The notes under the pieces are model-generated. The model worked only from the letters and a program-made list of their open reading frames with translations. It searched no databases and was not told the DNA's origin. The position numbers and the translations under genes were made by a program. Positions 1 through 8,466 of a stretch of 38,720 nt of DNA are shown piece by piece (the first letter of the stretch is position 1; the number at the start of each line of letters is the position of its first letter). Where the stretch lies: positions 1 to 38,720 of the forward strand of contig CAIKFU010000012.1 in the NCBI GenBank assembly GCA_903826775.1, written 5' to 3'. This stretch comes from an uncultured beta proteobacterium. GTDB lineage: Bacteria > Pseudomonadota > Gammaproteobacteria > Burkholderiales > Burkholderiaceae.

Positions 1-324
1 GGTCAGTTTGCCCCATGTTTTGAGCAGGCATTGCTTGGGTTGGGTAATGGTGAGCGCAAGATCGTTACTTATGCTCCTGGTGAGGGTTTTGGGGACCGTA
101 AGGAGGGATTGGTGCAGTGGGTATCAATAGAGGCGTTACTGCAGGATAGGAAAGAAGGGATGCAATTTGCTCCGGGTGATGTGGTTGAATTTAACGCTCC
201 TAATGGCGCTCAATATGCAGGAGTTTTGCAGTCGATGAACCAAGAGGGAGCATGGTTTGATTTTAATCACCCATTGGCCGGTAAATCGGTTACGTTTGAG
301 GCAGAGATTGTTGCCATCCTTTAA
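1..324 (+). CDS. fkpB: FKBP-type peptidyl-prolyl cis-trans isomerase, C-terminal part (FkpB/SlpA-like)
   Basis: This is a truncated gene: the frame is open from base 1 and the N-terminus lies outside the window. The visible 107 residues begin [20 protein letters not shown] and continue with [16 protein letters not shown], the pattern of SlpA-type FKBP proline isomerases that act as folding helpers. The later part ([19 protein letters not shown], then [14 protein letters not shown]) matches the insert-in-flap region and the closing beta strand, where DxNHPLAGK is highly conserved. The gene ends 29 bases before ispH, the same order as fkpB-ispH in many proteobacteria, so the two are probably co-transcribed. 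An internal TTG at 31 is not a credible start because conserved sequence precedes it. Confidence 0.9.
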   Translation, partial: GQFAPCFEQALLGLGNGERKIVTYAPGEGFGDRKEGLVQWVSIEALLQDRKEGMQFAPGDVVEFNAPNGAQYAGVLQSMNQEGAWFDFNHPLAGKSVTFEAEIVAIL

Positions 325-353
325 TTAAAGTAAAGCCAACTAGTAAAACCTTA

Positions 354-1295
354 ATGACCAAACCGAGCAATCAGGAAATTCTTTTAGCGCAACCGCGTGG
401 ATTTTGTGCGGGGGTTGACCGGGCAATCAATATTGTGAATGAAGCATTAGCTAGATTTGGCCCTCCAATTTATGTGCGACATGAGATTGTTCATAACGCA
501 TATGTTGTGAGTGAGCTGAGGTCTAAGGGGGCGGTATTTGTAGCGGAGTTGGATGAGGTTCCTAGAGGGGGGATTGTTATTTTTAGTGCGCATGGCGTTT
601 CACAAGCGGTGCGTAGCGATGCTGAAGCTCGCGGTCTTCGTATTTATGACGCAACATGCCCATTAGTGACAAAAGTGCATCTTGAGGTGGCGAAGATGTG
701 TCGTGACGGTTTTACTGTGTTGATGATTGGCCATGCAGGGCATCCTGAGGTTGAAGGCACCATGGGTCAGGTGACGGAAGGGGTATTTTTAGTGGAAAGG
801 TTGGGGGATGTTGAGGCCTTGTCTTTTCCGACAGATACTAAAATTGCCTTTGTTACTCAAACAACCCTTTCGGTGGATGAGACCAGTGAAATTGTCGAGG
901 CCCTAACAAAAAAATTCCCTAATATTGTTCAACCGCGAAAACAGGATATTTGTTATGCAACTCAAAACCGTCAGGATGCCGTGAAATTTATGGCGCCCCA
1001 GGTTGAATTGGTTATTGTAGTGGGTAGCAAGGCAAGCTCGAATTCAAATCGTTTACGCGAACTGTCGGAAAAATTAGGTGTTCCATCCTATATGATTGAT
1101 GGGCCTGACCAACTTAAAGCGGAGTGGTTTGTTGGTAAAAAAAAGGTAGGATTGACTGCTGGCGCATCAGCCCCAGAAAGTCTTGCTCAATCGATAGTTG
1201 ATCGTATTCAAGAGTTTGGCCCAAGGCAGGTGCGTACACTTACCGGAGTTGTTGAGGATGTAACTTTTTCTTTGCCAAAAAACTTAGTTAACTGA
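354..1295 (+). CDS. ispH: 4-hydroxy-3-methylbut-2-enyl diphosphate reductase (IspH/LytB)
   Basis: This enzyme catalyses the last step of the MEP isoprenoid pathway, reducing HMBPP to IPP and DMAPP with a cytosolic 4Fe-4S enzyme. The 313 residues are full length. The three cluster cysteines are visible: C18 in [13 protein letters not shown]102 in [11 protein letters not shown] and C200 in [11 protein letters not shown]47 (HEIVHN), H130 and E132 ([11 protein letters not shown]) match the substrate-binding histidines and catalytic glutamate, and SSNSNRL is the diphosphate-binding loop. The ATG at 354 gives about six extra N-terminal residues relative to the E. coli protein. There is no clear Shine-Dalgarno site, which fits translation linked to the upstream FKBP gene. 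The pathway enzyme dxs lies about 31 kb further on. Confidence 0.97.
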   Translation: MTKPSNQEILLAQPRGFCAGVDRAINIVNEALARFGPPIYVRHEIVHNAYVVSELRSKGAVFVAELDEVPRGGIVIFSAHGVSQAVRSDAEARGLRIYDATCPLVTKVHLEVAKMCRDGFTVLMIGHAGHPEVEGTMGQVTEGVFLVERLGDVEALSFPTDTKIAFVTQTTLSVDETSEIVEALTKKFPNIVQPRKQDICYATQNRQDAVKFMAPQVELVIVVGSKASSNSNRLRELSEKLGVPSYMIDGPDQLKAEWFVGKKKVGLTAGASAPESLAQSIVDRIQEFGPRQVRTLTGVVEDVTFSLPKNLVN

Positions 1296-1316
1296 TTTTT
1301 CTGAGAGGATCCACTA

Positions 1317-2501
1317 ATGAAAAAGTGTCGATATGTATTTATGCATTTTGCAGCTTTAGCATCTGTTTTTGCGATGTTAGCGTTTACTGGTTGTAGCAAA
1401 AGTAGCGATAAGGCAGTTTCCGCAGTAACGCCTGATGGTCTTGTAGTGAAGATCGGCCACGTTGCTCCATTGACAGGGTCTATCGCCCATCTTGGCAAAG
1501 ACAATGAAAATGGTGCGCGCCTTGCAATTGAGGAGATTAACAAAGCTGGTCTTGTAGTTGATGGTAAGAAGGTTACATTGGTCTTGGTGCCGGAAGATGA
1601 TGCAGAGGACCCAAAAACCGCTACTCAAGTGGCGCAGAAATTGGTTGATGCAAAAGTGGTTGGCGTAGTCGGCCATTTAAATTCAGGGACCAGTATTCCT
1701 GCTTCAAAAATATATAGTGATGCAGGTATTGTACAAATATCCCCTTCCGCTACAAATCCTGATTTTACTAAGCAAGGTTTTAAAACGACTTATCGTTTGG
1801 TTGCAACTGATGCGCAGCAAGGACCGGCGTTGGCGAATTACGTGTCAAAAACACTGGAAGCTAAAACGGTGGCAATTATTGATGACTCTACACAGTATGG
1901 AAAAGGATTGGCCGATGAGTTTGAAAAAACTGTCAAAGCTTCTGGAGTTAAGGTGGTTGCTCGTGAGGCTAGTAATAACAAGGCTGCAGATTTCAAGGCG
2001 ATCCTAACTAAAGCAAAAGGAAGCAAGCCCGATGTCATTATGTATGGCGGTATGGATGCAACTGGAGGACCGTTGGCAAAGCAAGCAAAAGAGCTTGGAA
2101 TTACAGCAAAGATTGTCGGTGGAGACGGGATGTGTACTGAAAAATTGGCTGAGCTGGCTGGCGATGCCGTTATCAACATTACTTGCTCTGAGGCTGCATT
2201 GGCTTTATCGAAAATGGCTGAGGGTGCAGATTTCCAAAAGCGATATAAAGACCGCTTTAATTCTCAGGTACAAATGTATGCACCTTTTACATACGATGCA
2301 GTTTATGTCTTGGTTGATGCGATGAAGCGTTCAAATTCAGTGGATGCCGATAAAATCTTGTCAGTCATGCCTCAAACAAAGATGAAGGGGTTGATAGGTA
2401 ATATTTCCTTTGATGATAAAGGGGATATGAATGAGGGTGTCATTACGCTCTATGACTTCAAAGATAAGAAAAAATCAGTTCTTGATGTTATCAAGATGTA
2501 A
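1317..2501 (+). CDS. livJ: Branched-chain amino acid ABC transporter, substrate-binding protein (LivJ/LivK-like)
   Basis: This is the extracytoplasmic solute receptor of a HAAT-family ABC importer, 394 residues, with a type I periplasmic-binding fold (peripla_BP_6). Typical signatures are GHVAPLTGSIAHLGKDNENG near the mature N-terminus, VGVVGHLNSGTSIPAS, ISPSATNPDFT and IIDDSTQYGKGLADEF. The first 26 residues form a signal peptide ending LAFTGC, so C26 could be lipidated. The lipobox is imperfect, with Phe at -3, so a lipoprotein is likely but not certain. AGAGG lies about 8 bases before the ATG. Only 21 bases separate it from ispH, so it may share that transcript or be read from a promoter inside ispH. 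The real ligand could be another amino acid or amide, since this family varies in specificity. Confidence 0.92.
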   Translation: MKKCRYVFMHFAALASVFAMLAFTGCSKSSDKAVSAVTPDGLVVKIGHVAPLTGSIAHLGKDNENGARLAIEEINKAGLVVDGKKVTLVLVPEDDAEDPKTATQVAQKLVDAKVVGVVGHLNSGTSIPASKIYSDAGIVQISPSATNPDFTKQGFKTTYRLVATDAQQGPALANYVSKTLEAKTVAIIDDSTQYGKGLADEFEKTVKASGVKVVAREASNNKAADFKAILTKAKGSKPDVIMYGGMDATGGPLAKQAKELGITAKIVGGDGMCTEKLAELAGDAVINITCSEAALALSKMAEGADFQKRYKDRFNSQVQMYAPFTYDAVYVLVDAMKRSNSVDADKILSVMPQTKMKGLIGNISFDDKGDMNEGVITLYDFKDKKKSVLDVIKM

Positions 2502-2508
2502 TGCAGGC

Positions 2509-2548
2509 AAGCTAAAAAGGCAAGGTAATTTCAGATCCTTTTTAGCTT
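2509..2548 (+). promoter_or_regulatory. Intercistronic stem-loop between livJ and livH
   Basis: Twelve bases at 2509-2520 (AAGCTAAAAAGG) are the exact reverse complement of 2537-2548, with a 16-base loop. The hairpin starts 7 bases after the livJ stop codon and ends 8 bases before the livH ATG. No T-run follows it, so it is not a classic strong terminator. Hairpins at this position in binding-protein transporter operons are known to protect the upstream message or reduce read-through, giving more receptor than permease. That role here is inferred from position. Confidence 0.6.
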
Positions 2549-2556
2549 CAATCTAA

Positions 2557-3492
2557 ATGGATATTTTCCTTCAGCAAATCATAAACGGATTGGTTTTGGG
2601 GAGCATCTATGCATTGATTGCCCTTGGCTATACCATGGTTTACGGAGTGCTGGGGATTATCAACTTTGCCCATGGTGAAGTGCTGATGATTGGCGCAATG
2701 GTTTCCCTCACATTGATCAGATTTATTCTCAGCTATACAAGCGAATTACCAGGTTGGCTAGTTTTGTTAATTGTTTTGCCGATCACTATGGCAATATGCG
2801 CCGGACTTAGTTATTGGATTGAAAGAATTGCTTACCGCCCATTGAGAGATGCGCCCAGATTAGCTCCTCTAATTTCAGCCATTGGGATGTCGATTTTATT
2901 GCAGACCCTTGCAATGATGATCTGGTCTCGAAATCCAATGACCTACCCGCAGTTATTACCATCTATGCCTATTGATGTATTAGCTAGTGGCGCAACTATC
3001 ACCGGAAAGGAAATTGCCATAGTGCTGACTGCATTTTTTGTGATGTGCGGATTAATATTTTTGGTTGAAAAAACTCGTTTAGGTCGTGCAATGCGAGCTA
3101 CGGCCGAGCAAACACAAATCGCTTCTTTAATGGGCGTAAATCCAAACAAAGTGATATCGATTACGTTTATGTTGGGCGGAGCTTTAGCTGGGCTTGCGGG
3201 TGTGATGATTGCAACCAATTATGGCAATGTGCATTTTTATATGGGTTTTATACCCGGCCTGAAAGCGTTTACTGCAGCAGTATTGGGCGGGATTGGTAAT
3301 TTACAGGGCGCAATGTTGGGCGGTCTTCTGCTTGGTTTAATTGAAGCATTTGGGGCTGGTTATATCGGTGATTTAACGGGTGGCGTACTGGGTTCAAACT
3401 ACCAAGATATTTTTGCATTTCTGGTTTTAATTCTGGTTTTGGTGATTCGGCCAACAGGTTTATTAGGCGAGAAAGTTTCCGATCGTGCTTAA
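2557..3492 (+). CDS. livH: Branched-chain amino acid ABC transporter permease LivH
   Basis: This inner-membrane permease pairs with LivM to form the translocation channel. The 311 residues are almost entirely hydrophobic segments. It opens with the classic LivH start, QQIINGLVLGSIYALIALGY followed by TMVYGVLGIINFAHGE. The cytoplasmic coupling loop is GRAMRATAEQTQIASLMGVN, which contacts the ATPases. The C-terminal LGGIGNLQGAMLGGLLLGL is typical of the family. No Shine-Dalgarno motif is visible, and the start lies just after the intercistronic hairpin. It overlaps livM by 8 bases. Confidence 0.95.
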   Translation: MDIFLQQIINGLVLGSIYALIALGYTMVYGVLGIINFAHGEVLMIGAMVSLTLIRFILSYTSELPGWLVLLIVLPITMAICAGLSYWIERIAYRPLRDAPRLAPLISAIGMSILLQTLAMMIWSRNPMTYPQLLPSMPIDVLASGATITGKEIAIVLTAFFVMCGLIFLVEKTRLGRAMRATAEQTQIASLMGVNPNKVISITFMLGGALAGLAGVMIATNYGNVHFYMGFIPGLKAFTAAVLGGIGNLQGAMLGGLLLGLIEAFGAGYIGDLTGGVLGSNYQDIFAFLVLILVLVIRPTGLLGEKVSDRA

Positions 3493-4573
3493 TTCTTGGG
3501 CGCGCCTAAATCGGTCATCGTATTTTTGGATTGGAGTATTGGCTTTAATTCTTTTGCCATGGATTGCTGGCATTGCCGGAGGAAATTATTGGGTACGAGT
3601 ACTTGACTTTGCTTTGCTTTACATAGTGTTGGCGTTGGGATTGAATGTTGTAGTTGGTTTTGCGGGCTTGCTGGATTTGGGTTATATCGCCTTCTATGCT
3701 TTGGGTGCATATAGTTTTGCCTTATTAGCTTCGCCACACCTTACGCAACAATTTGGTCAGGTTGCGGAATTCTTTCCTGCTGGTTTGCATTTCTCCCCCT
3801 GGATGGTTGTTATTTTTGCCATTATTTTGACTGCCATTTTTGGGGTTATTTTAGGTTTTCCAACTCTTCAGTTGCGTGGCGATTATCTGGCTATTGTTAC
3901 CTTGGGGTTTGGAGAAATTATTCGCATCTTTATGAATAATTTGGACCGTCCATTGAACTTAACAAATGGGCCCAAGGGGATTATGGCAATTGATCCCCTT
4001 AGGTTTTCTGGAATTACTTTTTCTAAACCATTGGATTTGGGGTTTATACAAATTCCCGGCTTGTACCTAGTGTTTTATTTATTTCTAGCATTGGCCATCT
4101 TGGTTGCGTTTGTTTGTCTGCGCTTGCAGTATTCGCGTATTGGCCGCGCTTGGGTAGCCATTCGGGAAGATGAGATTGCGGCTAAGGCAATGGGAATCAA
4201 TACCCGAAATATGAAGCTAATGGCGTTTGCAATCGGGGCTTCTTTTGCTGGGGTTGCTGGCGTATTATTTGCCGCTTTTCAGGGCTTTGTTTCTCCAGAA
4301 TCATTTACCCTTTGGGAGTCAATTGTTGTACTGGCAATGGTGGTATTGGGTGGAATTGGGCATATCCCCGGAGTAATTTTGGGAGCAGTTTTGCTGGCCA
4401 TATTTCCTGAGGTATTGCGGGCTGTAGCGGCGCCATTGCAAAACGCAATATTTGGTCATGTCGTTATCGATGTAGAAATCATTCGCCAGCTGATTTATGG
4501 TTTGGCGTTAGTGTTGATCATGCTTTATCGACCCGGCGGCATTTGGCAAAAACGGGAGACGAATGCATCATGA
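3485..4573 (+). CDS. livM: Branched-chain amino acid ABC transporter permease LivM
   Basis: This is the second channel subunit, 362 residues with multiple membrane spans. Family signatures are LGLNVVVGFAGLLDLGYIAF, LRGDYLAIVTLGFGEIIRI and the ATPase-contact loop GRAWVAIREDEIAAKAMGIN, followed by FAIGASFAGVAGVLFAA. The start is a GTG at 3485 that overlaps the last 8 bases of livH, and no upstream ATG is available. The stop codon overlaps the livG ATG as ATGA, indicating translational coupling along the operon. Confidence 0.94.
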   Translation: MLNSWARLNRSSYFWIGVLALILLPWIAGIAGGNYWVRVLDFALLYIVLALGLNVVVGFAGLLDLGYIAFYALGAYSFALLASPHLTQQFGQVAEFFPAGLHFSPWMVVIFAIILTAIFGVILGFPTLQLRGDYLAIVTLGFGEIIRIFMNNLDRPLNLTNGPKGIMAIDPLRFSGITFSKPLDLGFIQIPGLYLVFYLFLALAILVAFVCLRLQYSRIGRAWVAIREDEIAAKAMGINTRNMKLMAFAIGASFAGVAGVLFAAFQGFVSPESFTLWESIVVLAMVVLGGIGHIPGVILGAVLLAIFPEVLRAVAAPLQNAIFGHVVIDVEIIRQLIYGLALVLIMLYRPGGIWQKRETNAS

Positions 4574-5337
4574 CCAAGTTATTGGACGTAGCTGGCGTAT
4601 CAAAACACTTTGGGGGGGTACAGGCGCTTGAAGGGGTTGGCTTGAACGTTCCAGAGGGGGCAATTGTTGGCTTGATTGGGCCAAATGGTGCAGGCAAAAC
4701 CACTTTTTTTAATGTCATTACAGGTCTATATCCCGCTGATTCTGGGAGATTTATATTTGCCGGCAAGCCCTATTCACCAAAATCGATTGCTCAGGTCACA
4801 AGGTCCGGAATAGCTCGAACATTTCAGAATATTCGGTTATTTGGAGAGATGTCCGTGCTTGAGAATGTCATGGTGGGCTGTCACTGCAAGTCCCGGGCCG
4901 GCCTATTTGGGGCCATCTTTCGGTTTCCTTCGACAAGGCGCGAAGAGGCTGCTATACGTTCAAAATCCCTTGATTTGCTTGCTTATGTTGGTTTAAGTGA
5001 TTTTGTGAACATTCAAGCCCGGCATTTATCTTATGGGCATCAACGCCGTTTAGAAATAGCCCGTGCACTTGCTACGGAGCCAAAGTTGTTGGCTTTGGAT
5101 GAGCCTGCCGCTGGCATGAATGCAACTGAGAAACGGGAGCTCAAAGAATTATTGCTGCGTATCAGGGCAGATGGAAAAACGATTCTTCTGATTGAGCATG
5201 ATGTAAATTTAGTCATGGGCATTTGCGATGAATTGACGGTGCTGGATTACGGGAAGGTCATAGCCGCAGGAAGCCCAAACGATGTGCGAAGCCATCCCGA
5301 GGTGATACGTGCCTATTTAGGTCAGGGGGCAGTATGA
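4570..5337 (+). CDS. livG: Branched-chain amino acid ABC transporter ATP-binding protein LivG
   Basis: This is one of the two cytoplasmic ATPases driving the Liv importer, 255 residues. Walker A GPNGAGKT is at residues 37-44, then FQNIRLF (Q-loop), the signature LSYGHQRRLEIARAL, Walker B KLLALDEPAAGMN and the switch histidine in LLIEHDVN. These spacings are the LivG rather than the LivF pattern. I chose the ATG at 4570, which overlaps the livM stop as ATGA. The frame also opens further upstream from a TTG at 4543, but that would lie inside livM and adds nine unconserved residues. Confidence 0.95.
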   Translation: MTKLLDVAGVSKHFGGVQALEGVGLNVPEGAIVGLIGPNGAGKTTFFNVITGLYPADSGRFIFAGKPYSPKSIAQVTRSGIARTFQNIRLFGEMSVLENVMVGCHCKSRAGLFGAIFRFPSTRREEAAIRSKSLDLLAYVGLSDFVNIQARHLSYGHQRRLEIARALATEPKLLALDEPAAGMNATEKRELKELLLRIRADGKTILLIEHDVNLVMGICDELTVLDYGKVIAAGSPNDVRSHPEVIRAYLGQGAV

Positions 5338-6083
5338 CGCTTGCAAAGTGGGGCACAACCAGAAGCATTGAAAAAAACCTGCTTGAGGTTTACAACCTAA
5401 AGGTTGCCTATGGTGGTATCAATGCGGTAAAGGGAGTTGATTTATCGATTGCTGAAGGCGAGTTGATAGCACTTATTGGGGCGAATGGTGCAGGTAAAAG
5501 CTCTACTTTAAAGGCCATATCGGGATTGATCACACCAGCTGATGGCGATATCAATTATTTAGATAGAAATATAAATAAAGTACCTGCACATGAGTTGGTA
5601 AGCTTAGGTTTAAGTTTGGTTCCTGAAGGGCGTGGTGTTTTTAAACGGATGACAATTCTTGAGAATTTGCAAATGGGGGCGTTTTTGGAGTCTGATCCCA
5701 TCACATTCAACAACAATCTGGAAAAGGTTTATTCCTACTTCCCTAGGCTGCAAGAGCGTTCTGCCCAACTGGCCGGGACTCTTTCAGGGGGGGAGCAACA
5801 AATGGTTGCAATCGGGCGCGCCATAATGGCTCAGCCGCGTTTATTGCTATTGGATGAGCCATCCATGGGCCTATCGCCAATGATGGTAGAAACGATTTTC
5901 ACAGTGATTCGAAATTTAGCCTCAGACGGTATAACAATCCTTTTGGTAGAGCAAAATGCTCGCCTTGCCCTTCAGCTTGCCGATCGCGCTTATGTCATGG
6001 AGAGCGGACTAATCAGCTTGAGCGGCTCCGGCAATGAATTGCTGCAAGATCCAAGAGTGAAAACCGCTTATTTAGGTGAATAA
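5334..6083 (+). CDS. livF: Branched-chain amino acid ABC transporter ATP-binding protein LivF
   Basis: This is the second ATPase of the importer, 249 residues. It has Walker A GANGAGKS at residues 49-56, LVPEGRGVFKRMTILENL, signature LSGGEQQMVAIGRAI, Walker B LLLLDEPSMGLSP and switch LLVEQNA. The EGRGVF and MGLSP strings are typical of LivF. The start overlaps livG as ATGA and gives about 14 residues before the usual first strand (LLEVYNLKVAYGG), slightly longer than typical. It is the last gene of the operon. The 48 bases after it, up to the end of convergent argD, contain no convincing terminator. Confidence 0.95.
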   Translation: MTLAKWGTTRSIEKNLLEVYNLKVAYGGINAVKGVDLSIAEGELIALIGANGAGKSSTLKAISGLITPADGDINYLDRNINKVPAHELVSLGLSLVPEGRGVFKRMTILENLQMGAFLESDPITFNNNLEKVYSYFPRLQERSAQLAGTLSGGEQQMVAIGRAIMAQPRLLLLDEPSMGLSPMMVETIFTVIRNLASDGITILLVEQNARLALQLADRAYVMESGLISLSGSGNELLQDPRVKTAYLGE

Positions 6084-6131
6084 CGGGCGATAGTCAAGGT
6101 CAATGAGCGTATTGACAAAAACGTCCTAAGG

Positions 6132-7343
6132 CTAAATTTCTTGCCTCAATAGTTTGCGCAACATTTCTGTCATTAGGCGGATCTCTTCCTCGCTAACATT
6201 TAAGGCTGGCATAAAACGAAGCAGATTTGGCCTAGGGGCATTAATCAGCAATCCTTCGGGGCCTTGCTCTCGCGCTAGATCGACCAATTTTGGGCCTATA
6301 TCCCTTCCCAGCATTAGTGCGCGTAGCAAACCATTGCCGCGTTCTCCCTCAAGATGAAACTCGTTTACTAAGGCCAATAATTCTGAACGCAGTAATTCAC
6401 CCTTGGCTTGTACGGACTCCAAGAATCCTGGGGCAAGTAATTGTTCAACGACGCTGATGCCAACCGCAGTCATGAGGGGGTTTCCGTTATAGGTTCCCCC
6501 TTGATCGCCAGGGACAAAACAAGCTACAGCATCTGTTGCCATGAGTGCGGCAAGAGGAACCCCACCGCCAATTCCCTTTCCCAAGGTCATGATGTCAGGT
6601 TCAATGTCGCAGTGCTGATATGCGAATAATTTTCCAGTGCGACCACAGCCGGATTGAACCTCATCAACGATCAATAATAGGCGGTTGTCGAGCGTTAATT
6701 TACGTAAATCTTGCATAAACTCAACAGTAGCCGGGATCACGCCGCCTTCGCCTTGAATGGGTTCGATCATTATTGCAACCGTTTTATCGGTAATGAGTTT
6801 TTTAACGGACTCCAAGTCGTTGATGTCGGCTTTTGGGAAACCGGGTACTTGCGGGGCAAACATCGTATCCCATCCGGGCTTGCCTGAGGCGCTCATCGTT
6901 GCAAGGGTTCGACCATGAAAGCTATGATCAAAGGTGATGATCTCAAAAGCGCCCGACCTGTTCAGTTGCCCCCATTTACGTGCAAGCTTAATGGCACCTT
7001 CATTTGCTTCAGCTCCGCTATTGGCGAAGAATACCTTCTGAAAGCAACTGTTTGTCGTTAGTAGATTCGACAGACGAATCATGGGTTCGTTATAAAAAGC
7101 CGGGCTAGGATTGATCAGTTTTTTTGCTTGAAGATTGAGTGCTGCAATCATTCCCGGATTGCCATGTCCTAGGCAATTGACAGCCCAACCCTGGAGAAAG
7201 TCTAAATAGCGCTTGCCATTTCCATCTTTTAACCATGAGCCTTCTCCTTCAGTCATTATCAGTTCAGGGCGTTGGGTAATAAACATAACCGAGTGGGTAT
7301 CCACTGATGCGTTTTGAGGTTTTTGGGTTGAGGACATATTCAT
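6132..7343 (-). CDS. argD: Acetylornithine/succinyldiaminopimelate aminotransferase (ArgD-type, PLP-dependent)
   Basis: This class III aminotransferase of 403 residues would act in arginine synthesis, converting N-acetylglutamate semialdehyde to N-acetylornithine. Visible features are [20 protein letters not shown] (phosphate-binding loop), [25 protein letters not shown]227 in [13 protein letters not shown] (pairs with the PLP nitrogen), and the Schiff-base lysine K256 in [22 protein letters not shown] follows. The start is an ATG at 7343 with a second ATG two codons in, and neither has a clear Shine-Dalgarno site. The arginine role rests on family similarity. Related 4-aminobutyrate or ornithine transaminases share these motifs, so substrate is less certain than fold. 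Confidence 0.85.
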   Translation of the reverse strand: MNMSSTQKPQNASVDTHSVMFITQRPELIMTEGEGSWLKDGNGKRYLDFLQGWAVNCLGHGNPGMIAALNLQAKKLINPSPAFYNEPMIRLSNLLTTNSCFQKVFFANSGAEANEGAIKLARKWGQLNRSGAFEIITFDHSFHGRTLATMSASGKPGWDTMFAPQVPGFPKADINDLESVKKLITDKTVAIMIEPIQGEGGVIPATVEFMQDLRKLTLDNRLLLIVDEVQSGCGRTGKLFAYQHCDIEPDIMTLGKGIGGGVPLAALMATDAVACFVPGDQGGTYNGNPLMTAVGISVVEQLLAPGFLESVQAKGELLRSELLALVNEFHLEGERGNGLLRALMLGRDIGPKLVDLAREQGPEGLLINAPRPNLLRFMPALNVSEEEIRLMTEMLRKLLRQEI

Positions 7344-7389
7344 GATTAATCGGAGAAGGTTGAAATATTGGGTCGCATGTTTCGTGCAG

Positions 7390-8436
7390 TTAGTTGACGG
7401 CTAAATCGGAAGCATTAACAAATGAGTCAGCAAAAAACTCGTCCTCGGGTAAATGGCACAAGTTCGTAAATTCCTTATGTGCGGCATTAATCATTACAGG
7501 GGCGCCGCAAGCATATACCTGATGGTTGCCCATATCGGGATGATCTTGCAACGCGGCTTTATGGACAAGTCCGATACGGCCTGTCCATGCATCTTCTGGA
7601 AGAGCATCCGATATCACTGGGATATATTGAAAATCCTTTATTGCTTTAGCCCAGTCCTGACAAAGACTATTTAGATAAAGGTCGTTTGGTCTTCGCACCC
7701 CCCAATATAGGCTAATTGGCCTGCCAATATTTTTTAAGTGTATTTCCTCAATAATTGCTTTGATGGGTGCAAATCCTGTTCCAGCTGCAACGAAGATGAT
7801 GGGTTTTTTGGATTCGTCTCGTAAAAAGAAACTTCCCATAGGGCCCTCGAATCGAAGGATGTCCTTCTCTTTAAGCGAGGGAGAGGTTTTACCAAAGACA
7901 AAATCGGTAAACAGGCCGCCTGGCAAGTGTTTGATATGCAGTTCAAGAGCACCCTCTTGGCTTGGGGCGGTAGCTAGCGAATACGCACGTCGTTGGCCAT
8001 CCTTTAATAAAAACTCGATGTACTGTCCGGCTAAAAATTGAAAACGTTCAGCTGCCGGAAGTTGTAACTTGAGAATAGCTACATCGGTAGTTGGGCGAAG
8101 AATGGCATTAATACGACACGGAACTTTGCGAATTGCAATGTCGCTATTTCTGTGAATTTCACGCGCCTCAAGTAATAAATCCGATTCGGCATGAGCGCAG
8201 CAAAATAGAGCGAACCCAGAAACCTCATCGGCGCTACTCAGGGCAGCTTGGCTATGCTGATCATGCCTAACCCGGCCATCTATAACTTTTCCGATGCAAG
8301 AGCCACATGCGCCATTTTTACAACCGTAGGGAAGGTTGATGTTTTGACGTGAAGCTGCCTCCAAAATCGTTTCATCCTCTTGAATAGAGAATTGTTTTCC
8401 ACTGGATTTCAGAGTTATTTGATAAGACACTCTCAT
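7390..8436 (-). CDS. 2Fe-2S ferredoxin-domain NAD(P)H:flavin oxidoreductase (AscD / CDP-6-deoxy-glucoseen reductase-like)
   Basis: This is a single-chain electron-transfer enzyme of 348 residues. An N-terminal plant-type ferredoxin domain carries C39, C44 and C47 in [11 protein letters not shown] with the fourth ligand near C79 (LFCC). An FAD domain (RAYSLATAP) and an NAD(P)-binding domain ([13 protein letters not shown], then YACGAPVM) follow. Databases often name such proteins CDP-6-deoxy-delta-3,4-glucoseen reductase, but no deoxysugar genes are nearby, so the partner is unknown; a reductase feeding an oxygenase is possible. The frame stays open further upstream but runs into the divergent gene. 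ATG 8436 has GAAGGGA directly against it, while GTG 8430, two codons later, sits at better spacing, so translation may start there. Confidence 0.8.
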   Translation of the reverse strand: MRVSYQITLKSSGKQFSIQEDETILEAASRQNINLPYGCKNGACGSCIGKVIDGRVRHDQHSQAALSSADEVSGFALFCCAHAESDLLLEAREIHRNSDIAIRKVPCRINAILRPTTDVAILKLQLPAAERFQFLAGQYIEFLLKDGQRRAYSLATAPSQEGALELHIKHLPGGLFTDFVFGKTSPSLKEKDILRFEGPMGSFFLRDESKKPIIFVAAGTGFAPIKAIIEEIHLKNIGRPISLYWGVRRPNDLYLNSLCQDWAKAIKDFQYIPVISDALPEDAWTGRIGLVHKAALQDHPDMGNHQVYACGAPVMINAAHKEFTNLCHLPEDEFFADSFVNASDLAVN

Positions 8437-8466
8437 TCCCTTCAATAAATCGTTACGATGTAGCCT

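Noticed and set aside
1208..1543. 111-codon minus-strand frame over the ispH-livJ junction
   Set aside because: It overlaps the conserved end of ispH and the livJ signal peptide and shows no recognisable protein features.
6099..6116. Terminator between livF and argD
   Set aside because: GTCAAT and ATTGAC form only a 6-base-pair AT-rich stem, and no T-run follows on either strand.
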